Below are positions 1 to 9,207 of a stretch of DNA of 64,000 bases, piece by piece; the stretch's first letter is position 1, and each line of letters begins with the position of its first letter. Below the pieces are notes generated by a model. It saw only the letters and a list, made by a program, of their open reading frames with translations. It was not told the origin of the DNA and searched no databases. Origin of the DNA: Holophagales bacterium (GTDB lineage Bacteria; Acidobacteriota; Thermoanaerobaculia; UBA5066); contig JADJVF010000019.1 of assembly GCA_016716705.1 (NCBI GenBank), positions 37,761-101,760 of the forward strand, read 5' to 3'. A program made the position numbers and the translations under genes.

Positions 1-48
1 AGGTCGCGGGCCGGCGGGAGGCTCGGACTCCCGACCGGCCATCGATCC

Positions 49-1301
49 TCAGGGCAGGAGCGGAACGTCCCGAGCCGCGATGAAGGTGCCGTCGCCGGAG
101 CGATTGTCGACGGCGATGACGAACGGGAAGACGGGGAGGCGCGCGAAGAAGGTGAGCGAAGCCCCCTCGGTGGCGAATCCCTCGGCGCCCACCTCGCGGT
201 AGACGTCGTTCACCTGGAGCCAGGCGCCGGGCTCGAGGGTGCGCGTGAAGGTGCCGAGCTCGGTGCCGTCGCCGTCGTACAGCCAGAAGACGGCTTCCAC
301 CGGGGCGGCGTGGGGGTTGAAGGCACCGGCATTGACCCGGAACGGGCCGGAGGCATCGTCCCGCGCCCCGGAGAGGCCGGGGAAGAGGGCGCTCGTCCTC
401 GCCTCGTCCCGGCGCATCGCCGGGATGCCCGTGCCGTTGCCAGGGCTCTCGGGGTTCACCGTGACGACGCGCGAGGAGACGAGCATCGGCCCGCCTCGGA
501 GGTCGTAGGAGAACTGGAGGGTGCCCGCGGCGTCGCGCTGACCGAGCATCGTCGAGAGGACGTCGGGGAGGTGCCGCGTCTGCTTCGCGCCGACGTGAAG
601 GACGACGGGGGTCGTCGGGCGGCCGTCGCGCCAGAACGGAGCGTGAACATCCTCTCGGCGGGGGCCGGGTTGTGGACCCAGAGATCGGTCTCGAAGCGCT
701 CGCCCTTCGCGCCGCGGACGGACGCGGCGGTCGGGATGAAGAAGTCCTCGTCCTCGACCGAGCGGCGCAGCACGACGTCGTCGACGAAGATCGGGTAGGG
801 CTCTTCTCCGGCGGAACGGGCGATCACGACGACGAGAGCGCTGACGGCGGCCTGGGGCGCCGGAATCCGGCGCCTCTCCTTCACCTGCCACCCGGCGGGC
901 TCGGTGTAGGAGAAGTCGAGCGACGGGGCGCCGCGCAGAGTCGGCCCCTGGCAGCCCGGGTCCGCGTGCCACTGAAGGCGAAGGGAGACACCGCCGGAGT
1001 GACCGGGCCACTCCGGCAGACGGGCGGCGGCCGAGAGGTCGTAGAGCCGGTAGCCCTCGACGGCGACGCACTGGAGCATCGCGTCGCTTCCTTCCGGTCG
1101 ATTCGGGAGCGTGATCCGGGCCGAGCCGGGGCTCGCGGCGCCGCCCGCGCTGTAGGAAACGAGATCGAGGCGCGACCACGAGGAGGTGTTCTCGCGGAAA
1201 TCGCCGTTGACGAGGAGGTTTTCGGCCCGGACCGCGTGGGCCGGGAGGGCCGACGCGAGGAGGCCGGACAGGATGGTCATCGAAGCTGCGAAAGGTCTCA
1301 T
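49..1301 (-). CDS. Exported hypothetical protein, paralogue B (frameshifted)
   Basis: Unrecognised secreted protein of about 417 residues. It starts with a signal peptide (MRPFAASMTILSGLLASALP, then cleavage near AHA), followed by an LVNGDF...W segment resembling the start of carbohydrate-binding-like jelly-roll domains. A C-terminal domain ends in FPFVIAVDNRSGDGTF. The first half and the second half are in different frames; the change falls near 610-650 (after ERMFTLRSG, resuming at VVLHVGAKQ). The ATG overlaps the TGA of the upstream paralogue (ATGA), so the two are translationally coupled. Whole-length similarity to that neighbour shows tandem duplication. A 32-base hairpin at 9-40 lies just past the stop. 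The function is unknown, probably a surface or extracellular structural protein. Confidence 0.6.
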
Positions 1302-2568
1302 GGCTGAAAGCTCTCCCTGGGCTCGAGGTAGACGGAGTCGCCCGAGCGGTTGTCGATGGAGATGAGGAAGGGGAAGACGGGGGCCTCGGAGGTGAACGTC
1401 ACGAAGGAGCCGGGTCGGGCGGAGCCGGCGCCCGCCGCCCCGAAGAGGTCGTTGATCTGGGCCCACGCGCCCGGGCCGACCATCTGGAAGACCGTGTTGA
1501 GCGCCTCGCCGCTCTCGGCGTGGACGGTGAAGCCGACGAAGACGGCGGTCGTGGACGGGTTGTAGACGCCGCCGTTCACGCGCGTCCCGCCGTCGCCGGC
1601 GCGCCCGTCGGAAAGGCCGACGAACGTCGCGGTCACCCGCGCTGCCGAGGACGGAAGGACGGGGAGGGCCATCCCGTTGCCGGGTCTCTCCGCGTGGACG
1701 GTCGCGGCCCGCGCCGAAACGACGATCGGACCTGGTGTCGCCTCGTAGGTCACCTCGAGCGCGCCGGCGCCGCTCTGCTTTCCGAAGATCTCGAGGAGTG
1801 CATCGGCGAAGACGCGCGTCTCCCGCGGCGCGAAGAGCAGGCTCACCGCCGCTGTGGAGCAGGGCTGGTCCGCCCGGCAGCGGAGGGCGACGTCGATGCG
1901 CCGGGTGGTGGGGGCGGGGTTCGTCAGGACGAGGGTCGTCCGGAAGCGCTCGCCGCGCGCCCCGTCGACGGAGGCCGCGGTCGGCACCGTCAGCGTGACG
2001 AACCTCTGCGAGGGGGAGAGCTCCACGTCGTCGACGAACGCCGTGAAGGCGAGCTCCGGCCCCGAGGCCCAGGGGACGATCTGGACCGAGGCGCTCGCCG
2101 CCCCGGACGGCGCGCGGAGCCGCTCGAGGCTCCGGCGGGTCCAGCCGCCGGGGCCACGTAGGGAAAGTCGAGGGCGGGGGAGAGGCCGAGGGTCGCTCCC
2201 TCGCAGCCGGGCCAGGAGTGCCAGACGACCCGGAAGGAGACGCCGCCCTCCGCCTCGGGGGAGGAAGGGAGAAGCGTCGAGGCGCCGAGGTCGTAGTCGG
2301 TGCCCGGCGTCACGGCGGCGCACTGGGAGAGCCTCAGGGCGCCGACGATTCCGGGATTGCCGCGGATCCGAGCGGACCCTGACCCGGGGCCGGCGGCGCC
2401 CTCCGGGGCCCATTCGACGGACGGAGTCGCCGCCCATCCTCCGAGTCCCGATCCGAAGCTCCCGTTGTTGAGGATGTTGGCCGCGGCCGAAGGGAGAGCG
2501 GCGGAAAGGGCCGCTCCCACGAGGGCCGCGCCGAGGAGGGTCGGTCGCGTTCTGAGGTGCTGTCTCAT
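1298..2568 (-). CDS. Exported hypothetical protein, paralogue A (frameshifted)
   Basis: Secreted protein of about 423 residues, paralogous to the gene downstream. A signal peptide covers residues 1-30 (ending PSAAA), followed by NILNNGSFGSGLGGW, which aligns with LLVNGDF...SSWS of the partner. The shared middle motif is PTAASVxGAxGERF and the shared end is PVFPFLISIDNRSGDS. The frame changes near 2150-2165, between DFPYVAPA and RRSLERLRAPSG. Neither paralogue shows a catalytic motif I know. The start ATG is followed directly by the basic signal-peptide n-region. The gene is divergent from the beta-propeller gene, so 2569-2650 should hold both promoters. Confidence 0.6.
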
Positions 2569-2653
2569 GGTGCCCCAACCTACGGTCCGGGCCCGGGCGA
2601 GTTCCTCAATGGCGTCTCATTTTTCGGCTACGATTCCCTCACAGGATTCCGTG

Positions 2654-4853
2654 ATGTCTGCCAAGTCTCCTGAAGCCAGTGGTTTGTGGGAATTCGGCGA
2701 GTTTCGGCTCGATGGGCGGGCGCGCCTGCTCCTGAGGGATGGAATCCCTGTTCCCCTCACGCCAAAGGCCCTCGATGTCCTCTTTCACCTCGTTCGGCAT
2801 GCCGGAAGGGCTGTCTCCCGTGAGGAGCTCCTGGGGGCGCCGGATGCCGGCCGTTGGACGGGCGGCGAGAAGAGGAAGGGACCTTCACCCGTAGTCCTGG
2901 CCGTCTGCGCGGCGGCGGCGCTCGTGGCGGCGGCCGTCGTCCCGATCCTCCTCAGGAGCCCGGCGACGGGGGGATCGGCGAATCGGGCCGAGTCGTCGAC
3001 ACCCTTGCCACTCCTCGCGCTCGATCGCGAGATCGCCGTGCCGCCCGATGCCCTCCGGATCCTCGGAGCCTTCGACGGTACCGTGGTCCTCTCGGCGCCG
3101 TCCGCCTACTACCTGCTCCCGGCGGACGGGGCGCTCGCGGCGTCCCGCGTACCGCTCGCGCCGAATGAGGTGGCGGCCGCGCCGCTCGGAGGAGGACGGC
3201 TCCTCGTCGTGCGCGGCGGGAGGGTCGTGGCCCGTCACCCGACGAAACCGGAGGAGACCGACCTCGGGGCCCTCCCCGCGGACGCGCCAGGTCCTTCGGA
3301 GGGGCGCGTCGTCGCTTCGCGCTCCGGGCGTTTTCTCGTGATCAGGGGAGAGGAGGTGCTCGACCTCTTCGAGCGGACGGAGAAGGGGTGGACGCAGCGG
3401 CTGCGGGCGCGCGTCCCGCTGGTCCCGGGCGAGGTGATCGACCTGGGCGAGCGCCTCCTGGCCATCGCTCAGGGGGCCGGGCGCTCCGTCCGGGCCTGGT
3501 CGCTTCCGGACGGAGCGGCCGTCCTCGATGCCCCGTTCGCGGAGCGGCAGGTGTTCGCTGTCGCCGTCGACGACGCGAGAGGAGAGGTGGCCGTGGGAGG
3601 CCCGTTCGACACGGTCGCGGTCTTCTCGACCACCGGCTCGCCCGGTCCCCGCCTGCTCCCGCGGCGCGGCTGGACCTACGGCCTCGCGTGGGTCTCCGAC
3701 GCCCCGACCCTCCTCGCGTCCGGGCAGGAGGGCCTCACGGCGTGGCGCAACGGCGCGGAGCCGGTGGCACTGCTCTCGTCGGCCTCACCCGGCGGAGCGC
3801 TCTTCCTCGACTCGGACTTCCTCCTGACGCTCGTGCCTCGCAGGCAGAGGCTGGCGATCGTCTCCTACGCAGGGTTCCCGCCATCCGTCCGGGTCCCGGC
3901 CGGGGGCCTCGCCCTCTGGGCGGCCGAGCACGACGCGGAGGGGAAGACCGTTTTCACGGGGGGGAGGGACGGTCACCTCTGGTCGCTCGACACACGGACC
4001 CTCTCCGTCCGTCGCGAGGAGGTCCACACCGACGGACTCACGTCGCTGGCGCGGGACGGCGACCTCCTGGCCTCGTCTTCGGACGACAAGACCGTCGCCC
4101 TCTGGAGGCTGCCGGGACCGACGCTGCGGTCGCGAACGAAGGCGCACGATTTCCTCGTGAACGACCTCGCGGTCGTCGAAGGAGAGAAGGGGCGCGAGCT
4201 CGTCACCTCTTCTTCGGACGGGACGGTGCGGCGGTGGAGCTGGCCGGCACTCGACCTTCTCGAGAAGATCGACGTCCAGGCGCTGCTCGGCCGGCCGGTG
4301 TCGTTCCACGCGGTCTGGCCCGCGCCCGGCGTCCGGCGAATCCTGGCGGGCACGTGGAACTCGAGTCTCCTCGAGCTGACCTTTCGCGGATGGGAGGTGG
4401 CGGGTCCGCGAGTTCCCCGTCGCGTCCCGCTCGATCTACCGTTTCGCCGCAGTGCCCCGCCTCGGGCTCGTCGTCGCGGCCGGCATCCTCCCTGCCGGCC
4501 TCCACGTCTTCGACCTCGCGTCCGGGACGCTTCATCCGCTCGACGCGGCCGGGCTCGACGTGATGTGGGCCGTGCCGGTGCCGGGGAAGGACGAGGTCCT
4601 GGTCGTCGGTCTCGACGGCGTGTCCCGTTACGCCTTCTCGGCGCTCCTCCCCGATGCGGCCGGCCGGCGAACCCTTTCCTACCGCGTCTGGTCGGGAAGG
4701 TGGACGGGCGCAGGATTCCAGACGGCGACGCTTCTTCCCGACCGCGCGATCTGGGCGGGAACGACGAACGGCGAGCTGGTCCGGCACGACAGCCGCCTGC
4801 TCGACGGGCCGCCCCTGTTCTCGAGAGGCCTGGAGCTCGGGCCGGCGCGATGA
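2654..4853 (+). CDS. Membrane-anchored WD40-like protein with truncated winged-helix domain (frameshifted)
   Basis: About 733 residues. Residues 1-60 match the start of an OmpR/CadC-type winged-helix domain (FGEFRLDGRARLLLRDG, LTPKALDVLFHLV, AVSREELL). The rest of that domain, including the recognition helix and wing, is absent and the sequence passes straight into GAPDAGRW. One membrane helix follows at about 78-98, then a long WD40/YVTN-type propeller (for example TGGRDGHLWSLDT, SSSDDKTVALWRL, SSSDGTVRRWSW). The frame changes near 4395-4402: after LTFRGWEVA the fit continues as RVREFPVASRSIYRF in the next frame. ATG 2654 follows a weak AGGA; GTG 2651 is possible. CadC-like architecture is clear, but DNA binding is doubtful with this deletion. 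Confidence 0.65.
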
Positions 4854-4934
4854 GCGGCGATCCGGCCGATGTCCGGTTCGTCCGGAAGTACGACCGCCGC
4901 GCGGGAAGTCCGCGGTTCGGCTAACCTCCGCCTC

Positions 4935-5420
4935 GTGCGTGCCCGCCTCACCCCCGTCCTTCGCCCGGTTCTCCTCCTCCTCCTCGCCCTCGCGGCGGTC
5001 GCCGGGGTCTCGTCGTCCGCCGAGGCCGCGAAGCGCCGCGACCTCGCCCGCGACGAGAAGCGCGGCGGGCACACCCTCTCCCGGCACGTCGGCCTGACCG
5101 ACGCCGACCTGCGCGAGCGCCTGCGGCGCGACCAGCGAATTTCCGCGGCCTCGACGTACACCGACCGCCCGACGGCCGAGGAGGCGGTGACGTTGGCCCT
5201 CCTCGCGAGCAAGAAGAGGGTCGACGGCTGGGTGATGCGCGAGGGCTCCCGCGCGAACCTCGTCATCGACTGGCCGGGGGACGGCCGTATCCTCGGCCGG
5301 TCCCTCCTGCGGGGGAAGAAGGATCCGGTACCCTGCACGAGGGCTCTCGTCATCCTGAAGTGGAACAACGAGACCGAGATCTACCATGTCCTGACGTCGT
5401 ATCCGGAGGCTTCCCGATGA
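4935..5420 (+). CDS. Exported RNase A-family toxin (bacterial CdiA-CT RNase A domain)
   Basis: Predicted secreted ribonuclease of about 161 residues. From GTG 4935 it has an arginine n-region, a long Leu/Ala core (LLLLLALAAVAG) and a likely cleavage after SSAEA. An upstream ATG at 4869 would add 22 residues in front. The mature part fits the RNase A-like toxin domain known from CdiA C-termini: GGHTLSRHVG, RISAASTYTD, then HVLTSYPE at the end. Taking the Yersinia kristensenii toxin as I recall it (catalytic His, Arg eleven residues later, Thr and Tyr near the C-terminus), H51, R62, T154 and Y156 occupy matching positions. There is no CdiA, Rhs or VgrG carrier. The stop overlaps the immunity gene start (ATGA), a typical toxin-immunity arrangement. 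Confidence 0.75.
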   Translation: MRARLTPVLRPVLLLLLALAAVAGVSSSAEAAKRRDLARDEKRGGHTLSRHVGLTDADLRERLRRDQRISAASTYTDRPTAEEAVTLALLASKKRVDGWVMREGSRANLVIDWPGDGRILGRSLLRGKKDPVPCTRALVILKWNNETEIYHVLTSYPEASR

Positions 5421-5740
5421 CCGCAGCACCCAAGAAGGCGCCTGAAGCGATCGACCCCCGCAACTTTCCGGCCATCCGGGAAGCCTTCCGGGGCTACCTG
5501 CACGAGGACTGGACGACCGAGTATGCCGATTCGGCCGACGCGGTCCGCGCCTTTCGCCGCGACGCCGGGGAAGAGGAAGCGAAGGCCGTAGCCGTCGAGG
5601 CGAAGAAGCTCCTCGCGGCACTCGCCGGCATGGAAGTCAGGGACCTCAGGAAGCTCCTCGGGGCGGGCTTCGGGTCGGGCTGGAGGCCGTCGACGGCGGC
5701 GGAAGCCGACCGGGTCCTCCGTTTCCTGGCCGGCGAGTAG
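5417..5740 (+). CDS. CdiI-like immunity protein
   Basis: Small acidic cytoplasmic protein of 107 residues. The sequence FPAIREAFRGYLHEDW followed by an acidic, helical stretch (SADAVRAFRRDAGEEEAK) and a C-terminal GSGWRPSTAAEADRVLRFL matches the contact-dependent inhibition immunity family (CdiI_2 type) often found next to RNase A-like toxins. The start is the ATG inside ATGA at 5417, with a good GGAGG at 5404-5408. It has no signal peptide, so it would act inside the cell or before export of the toxin. The role follows from family resemblance plus the coupled neighbour; it has not been shown to bind this toxin. Confidence 0.72.
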   Translation: MTAAPKKAPEAIDPRNFPAIREAFRGYLHEDWTTEYADSADAVRAFRRDAGEEEAKAVAVEAKKLLAALAGMEVRDLRKLLGAGFGSGWRPSTAAEADRVLRFLAGE

Positions 5741-5780
5741 GAAACCGCCGCGAAGGCGGGTCCGGGTAGACTCCCGCGGC

Positions 5781-6320
5781 ATGTCGAGCCGTCGTCTCAT
5801 TGCCAGTGTCGTTCTCAGCGGAATGCTCGTCGCGGGTTCGGTCGCTTCGGCCGAGCCCCCGTCCGGAGAGTCCGTCCTCGCTGCGGCGGCGAAGGCCGGC
5901 AAGCCGGGGAAGAAGAACATCCTCGTCGTCTTCCACGCGTCCTGGTGCGGCTGGTGCCGCAAGCTCGACGCGGTCCTCTCGTCCCCTTCGGCGAAGGAGA
6001 TCCTCGAGCGCCACTACGAGAACGCAGGGCTGACGGTCCTCGAGCGGGGAGACAAGGAGGCGCTGGAGAACGCCGGCGCCGAGGACCTGCTGATCTCGTA
6101 CGCCGGAAAGGACGCCGGGCTGCCGTTCACGGCGGTCCTCGACCGGAAGTCTCTTCGTGCGATCGCCACGTCGAACACCTCCGGGCCCGGTACGAACGTC
6201 GGGTTCCCGGGGAAGACGGACGAGCTCGACCACTTCGTCTGGATGCTCCGGAAGGGGGCGCCCCGGATGACCGCCGCCGAGGCCGAGACGATCCGGGCCG
6301 CGTTTCCGGCGCCGAGGTGA
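5781..6320 (+). CDS. Exported thioredoxin-fold protein with CGWC motif
   Basis: A 179-residue protein with an N-terminal signal peptide (about residues 1-24, ending VASA) and one thioredoxin-like domain. The segment ILVVFHASWCGWCRKLD gives a CGWC redox pair typical of the thioredoxin_7/DUF255-like exported group. A later LPFTAVLD supplies the cis-proline region. It probably acts in the periplasm as a thiol reductase or oxidase. It sits alone after the toxin-immunity pair, convergent with queA. ATG 5781 directly precedes the signal sequence. Confidence 0.72.
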   Translation: MSSRRLIASVVLSGMLVAGSVASAEPPSGESVLAAAAKAGKPGKKNILVVFHASWCGWCRKLDAVLSSPSAKEILERHYENAGLTVLERGDKEALENAGAEDLLISYAGKDAGLPFTAVLDRKSLRAIATSNTSGPGTNVGFPGKTDELDHFVWMLRKGAPRMTAAEAETIRAAFPAPR

Positions 6321-6396
6321 ACGAGACGCACCGTTCCCGTCGGTGTGACCGCAGGCGCCCGGCCGCCTGAAGACGGACGGGCGATTCCGCGGCCGG

Positions 6397-7431
6397 TCAG
6401 CGGATGAGCATGGCGTCCCCGTAGGAGAAGAAGCGGTAGCCGTCCGCCACCGCCTCGCGGTAGGCGGCGAGGACGCGCTGGCGCCCTGCGAACGCGCTGA
6501 CGAGCATCAGGAGCGTCGAACGGGGAAGGTGGAAGTTCGTCAGGAGGGCGTCGACGACGAGGAACTCTGCTCCCGGGACGAGGAACAGGCGCGTCCGGAA
6601 CGGGCCCGGGACGACCTGCCCGCCGTGCTCGCGAGCGGAAGCCTCGAGCGTCCGGACGCTCGTCGTCCCGACCGCGACGACCCGCCGCCCCTCCGCCTTC
6701 GCCCGCCGGATGGCTTCGGCGGTTTCCGCGGGAACGACGCCTCGCTCCGGGTCCATCCGGTGTTCCTCGACCACCTCGGTCTTCACCGGCTTGAACGTGC
6801 CGATCCCGACGTGAAGCGTCACGGAGGCGACAGCCACGCCCCTGGCCCGGAGCGCGTCGAGGAGCTCGGAGCTCAGGTGAAGGCCGGCGGTCGGGGCGGC
6901 GATGGCGCCCGGCTCACGGGCGTAGACGGTCTGGTAGTCCTCGGCGTCGCGTCCGTCGGCGACGCCCCCTTCGCGGTGGATGTACGGAGGGAGCGGCGTC
7001 GTCCCGACCCTCGGCAGGGCCTCCTCGAGGGGAGTCCCCGAGAAGGCGACGCGGTAGTGCCCCGAATCCCCCCTGCCGGTCACGATGCCCGAGAGTCCGT
7101 CCCCGAAGTCGAACGTCCGTCCCGGCTTCGCCCTCCGGCCCGGCTTCGCGAGGCAGTCCCACGAGGCGTCCTCCTCCGTCTTCTCGACGAGGAGGAACTC
7201 CGTGCGCCGCCCGTCCCCGTCGCGTCCGAAGAGGCGGGCCGGGACGACGCGCGTGTCGTTCACGACGAGGAGGTCACCCGGGAGGAGGAGCGACGGGAGG
7301 TCCGCGACGTTCGCGTGTCCGATCGCGCCGCTCGCCCGGTCGAGTGTCATGAGCCGCGACGTGCCGCGGGGCGCCGGGCGCTGGGCGATCGATTCCGGGG
7401 GGAGGTCGAAGTCGAAGTCGGAGACGTTCAC
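6397..7431 (-). CDS. queA: S-adenosylmethionine:tRNA ribosyltransferase-isomerase
   Basis: QueA transfers and isomerises the ribosyl part of SAM onto 7-aminomethyl-7-deazaguanine in tRNA, giving epoxyqueuosine. Family signatures are SDFDFDLPPESIAQRP at the N-terminus, LLVVNDTRVVPARL, APTAGLHL near the middle, and TNFHLPRSTLLMLVSAF near the end. It is 344 residues long, usual for the family. I chose GTG 7431 because VNVSDFDF aligns with the conserved start (M-K-x-S-D-F); no good Shine-Dalgarno is visible. It is divergent from pyrR. No other queuosine gene is present in the window. Confidence 0.93.
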   Translation of the reverse strand: MNVSDFDFDLPPESIAQRPAPRGTSRLMTLDRASGAIGHANVADLPSLLLPGDLLVVNDTRVVPARLFGRDGDGRRTEFLLVEKTEEDASWDCLAKPGRRAKPGRTFDFGDGLSGIVTGRGDSGHYRVAFSGTPLEEALPRVGTTPLPPYIHREGGVADGRDAEDYQTVYAREPGAIAAPTAGLHLSSELLDALRARGVAVASVTLHVGIGTFKPVKTEVVEEHRMDPERGVVPAETAEAIRRAKAEGRRVVAVGTTSVRTLEASAREHGGQVVPGPFRTRLFLVPGAEFLVVDALLTNFHLPRSTLLMLVSAFAGRQRVLAAYREAVADGYRFFSYGDAMLIR

Positions 7432-7479
7432 GGGGGGATTGTGTCCGCTCGGCGGCCGATGGGGAGCGGGGCGCCCGCG

Positions 7480-7509
7480 TTGACGCCGGGAGTCTTCAAC
7501 GTGTAGTGT
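7480..7509 (+). promoter_or_regulatory. Possible promoter of pyrRBC
   Basis: TTGACG at 7480-7485 is a near-consensus -35 box. TAGTGT at 7504-7509 would be a weak -10 with an 18-base spacer, 16 bases before the pyrR start. This leaves no room for a long attenuator leader of the Bacillus pyr type. Confidence 0.3.
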
Positions 7510-7525
7510 CCCGCCGGTTCGAACG

Positions 7526-8248
7526 ATGGGCGAAGCAAACGGCACCTACCGCAAGCTCAGGCTGATGGATCCGGCCGGCATGTCCCGCGTCATCTCGCGG
7601 ATGGCGCGCGAGGTCGTCGAAGCGGCGGGGGGCGTCGAGGGGTTCGCTCTCGTCGGCATCCGGACGCGCGGCGTCCCGCTCGCGCGGCGGCTCGGCCTGG
7701 AGATCGAGAAGACCGAAGGGGTCCGGGTCCCCGTGGGCCTCCTCGACATCACGCTCTACCGCGACGACCTGACCACCGTCGCCTCGTCGCCCGTCCTGAA
7801 GCGAACCGACATCTCCTTCCCGGTGGAGACGAAGACGATCGTCCTCTGCGACGACGTCCTCTACACGGGGCGGACGGTCCGCGCGGCCATCGACGCGATC
7901 CTCGACTTCGGGCGGCCTCGCCGGATCGTCCTCGCGGTCCTCGTCGACCGGGGGCGCCGCGAGCTGCCGATCGAAGCGCAGCTCGTCGGAAAGAAGATCG
8001 CCACGTCCGCCACGGAAGTCGTCTCGGTCACGTTCAGGGAAACGGACGGCGAAGACGACGTCTGGCTCCTCGACCGGCACCCGGAGAAGATGGCGACCCG
8101 GAAGACGGCGCAGAAGGTCGCGAAGAAAGCCCCGGAAAAGATGGCTCCGGTGAAGAAGGCTCCCGCGAAGAAGGCTCCGGAAAAGAAGGCCGCCCGCGGC
8201 GCGGCCGGGAAGGCCGCCCCGAAGGGGCGCGGCCGCGGGAAGCGGTGA
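7526..8248 (+). CDS. pyrR: PyrR-type bifunctional regulator/uracil phosphoribosyltransferase with lysine-rich tail
   Basis: Residues 1-180 are a standard PyrR phosphoribosyltransferase: ALVGIRTRGVPLARR, the PRPP loop TIVLCDDVLYTGRT, and the C-terminal VWLLDR. PyrR senses UMP/PRPP and regulates pyrimidine genes, and many members also have weak uracil phosphoribosyltransferase activity. Unusually, about 55 more residues follow, built almost only of Lys, Ala and Pro (KKAPEK, VKKAPAKK, APEKKA) and ending GRGRGKR. This is like histone H1-type tails and probably binds nucleic acid. The gene leads pyrR-pyrB-pyrC; its stop overlaps the pyrB GTG (GTGA). Confidence 0.88.
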   Translation: MGEANGTYRKLRLMDPAGMSRVISRMAREVVEAAGGVEGFALVGIRTRGVPLARRLGLEIEKTEGVRVPVGLLDITLYRDDLTTVASSPVLKRTDISFPVETKTIVLCDDVLYTGRTVRAAIDAILDFGRPRRIVLAVLVDRGRRELPIEAQLVGKKIATSATEVVSVTFRETDGEDDVWLLDRHPEKMATRKTAQKVAKKAPEKMAPVKKAPAKKAPEKKAARGAAGKAAPKGRGRGKR

Positions 8249-9207
8249 GCAGGAAGCCCGAAGCTCCGGCCGACCCCGCCTCCTTCACGAAGAAGGATCT
8301 CCTCGACATCGAGTCGCTTTCGAAGGCCGAGATCCAGATGATCCTGGACACGGCCGACTCGATGGCCGAGATCAACAAGCGGACGATCAAGAAGGTCCCG
8401 ACACTTCGCGGCCGGCTCGTCGCGAACCTCTTCTACGAGAATTCGACGCGGACGCGCTTCTCCTTCGAGATCGCCGAGCGGCGCCTCACGGCCGACTCGA
8501 TCTCCTTCGCCGCGGCCACCTCGTCGGCCTCGAAGGGAGAGACCCTCCTCGACACCTGCCGGAACCTCGAGGCGATGGCCCCCGACGCCATCGTCATCCG
8601 GCACCAGGCCTCCGGCGCTCCCCACTTCCTCGCCCGGAACCTGAAGTGCGCGGTGATCAACGCCGGCGACGGAACGCACGCCCACCCGACGCAGGCGCTC
8701 CTCGACGCCTTCACGATGCGCAAGGCGAAGGGGAAGCTCGAAGGGCTGCGCGTGGCGATCTGCGGCGACGTCCGCTTCAGCCGCGTCGCCCGCTCGAACC
8801 TCGCGCTCCTTCCGAAGATGGGGGCCGAGGTGACGCTCGCCGGGCCCCGCACCCTCCTGCCGCCGGAGATCGAACGGACCGGCGCCCGCGTCACGACGCG
8901 GATCGAGGAAGCGATCGACGGCGCCGACGTCGTCATGATGCTCCGCGTCCAGAAGGAGCGGGGAGGCGGCCTCGGCTTCCCGTCCGACCGCGAGTACTAC
9001 GAGTTCTTCGGCCTGACGCCCCAGCGGCGAAAGCTCGCCCGCAAGGACGCCATCGTCATGCACCCCGGCCCGATGAACCGCGGCGTCGAGATCGACTCCG
9101 CCGTCGCCGACGGGCCCGGCTCGGTCATCCTCGACCAGGTCGAGGCGGGCGTGGCGGTCCGGATGGCGGTGCTGTACCTGCTCATCGGAGTGACCGGCGA
9201 TGAATGA
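8245..9207 (+). CDS. pyrB: Aspartate carbamoyltransferase catalytic subunit
   Basis: PyrB condenses carbamoyl phosphate with aspartate to N-carbamoyl-aspartate, the first committed step of pyrimidine synthesis. The carbamoyl-phosphate loop ENSTRTRFSFE is present, as are IRHQASGAPHFLA, the TQALLDAFTM segment and the MHPGPMNRG loop that ends the aspartate domain. It is 320 residues, normal for class B/C enzymes. No pyrI is present. The GTG start overlaps the pyrR stop, and the last codons overlap the pyrC start, so the three genes form one coupled operon. Confidence 0.95.
   Translation: MSRKPEAPADPASFTKKDLLDIESLSKAEIQMILDTADSMAEINKRTIKKVPTLRGRLVANLFYENSTRTRFSFEIAERRLTADSISFAAATSSASKGETLLDTCRNLEAMAPDAIVIRHQASGAPHFLARNLKCAVINAGDGTHAHPTQALLDAFTMRKAKGKLEGLRVAICGDVRFSRVARSNLALLPKMGAEVTLAGPRTLLPPEIERTGARVTTRIEEAIDGADVVMMLRVQKERGGGLGFPSDREYYEFFGLTPQRRKLARKDAIVMHPGPMNRGVEIDSAVADGPGSVILDQVEAGVAVRMAVLYLLIGVTGDE

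Noticed and set aside
4935..5740. A full contact-dependent inhibition (cdiBAI) or type VI effector locus
   Set aside because: No CdiA filament, CdiB transporter, Rhs, VgrG or PAAR sequence flanks the toxin; only the toxin domain and immunity protein are present.
8090..8245. A separate histone H1-like gene at the end of pyrR
   Set aside because: The Lys/Ala-rich stretch is in frame with pyrR, with no start codon or ribosome site of its own.
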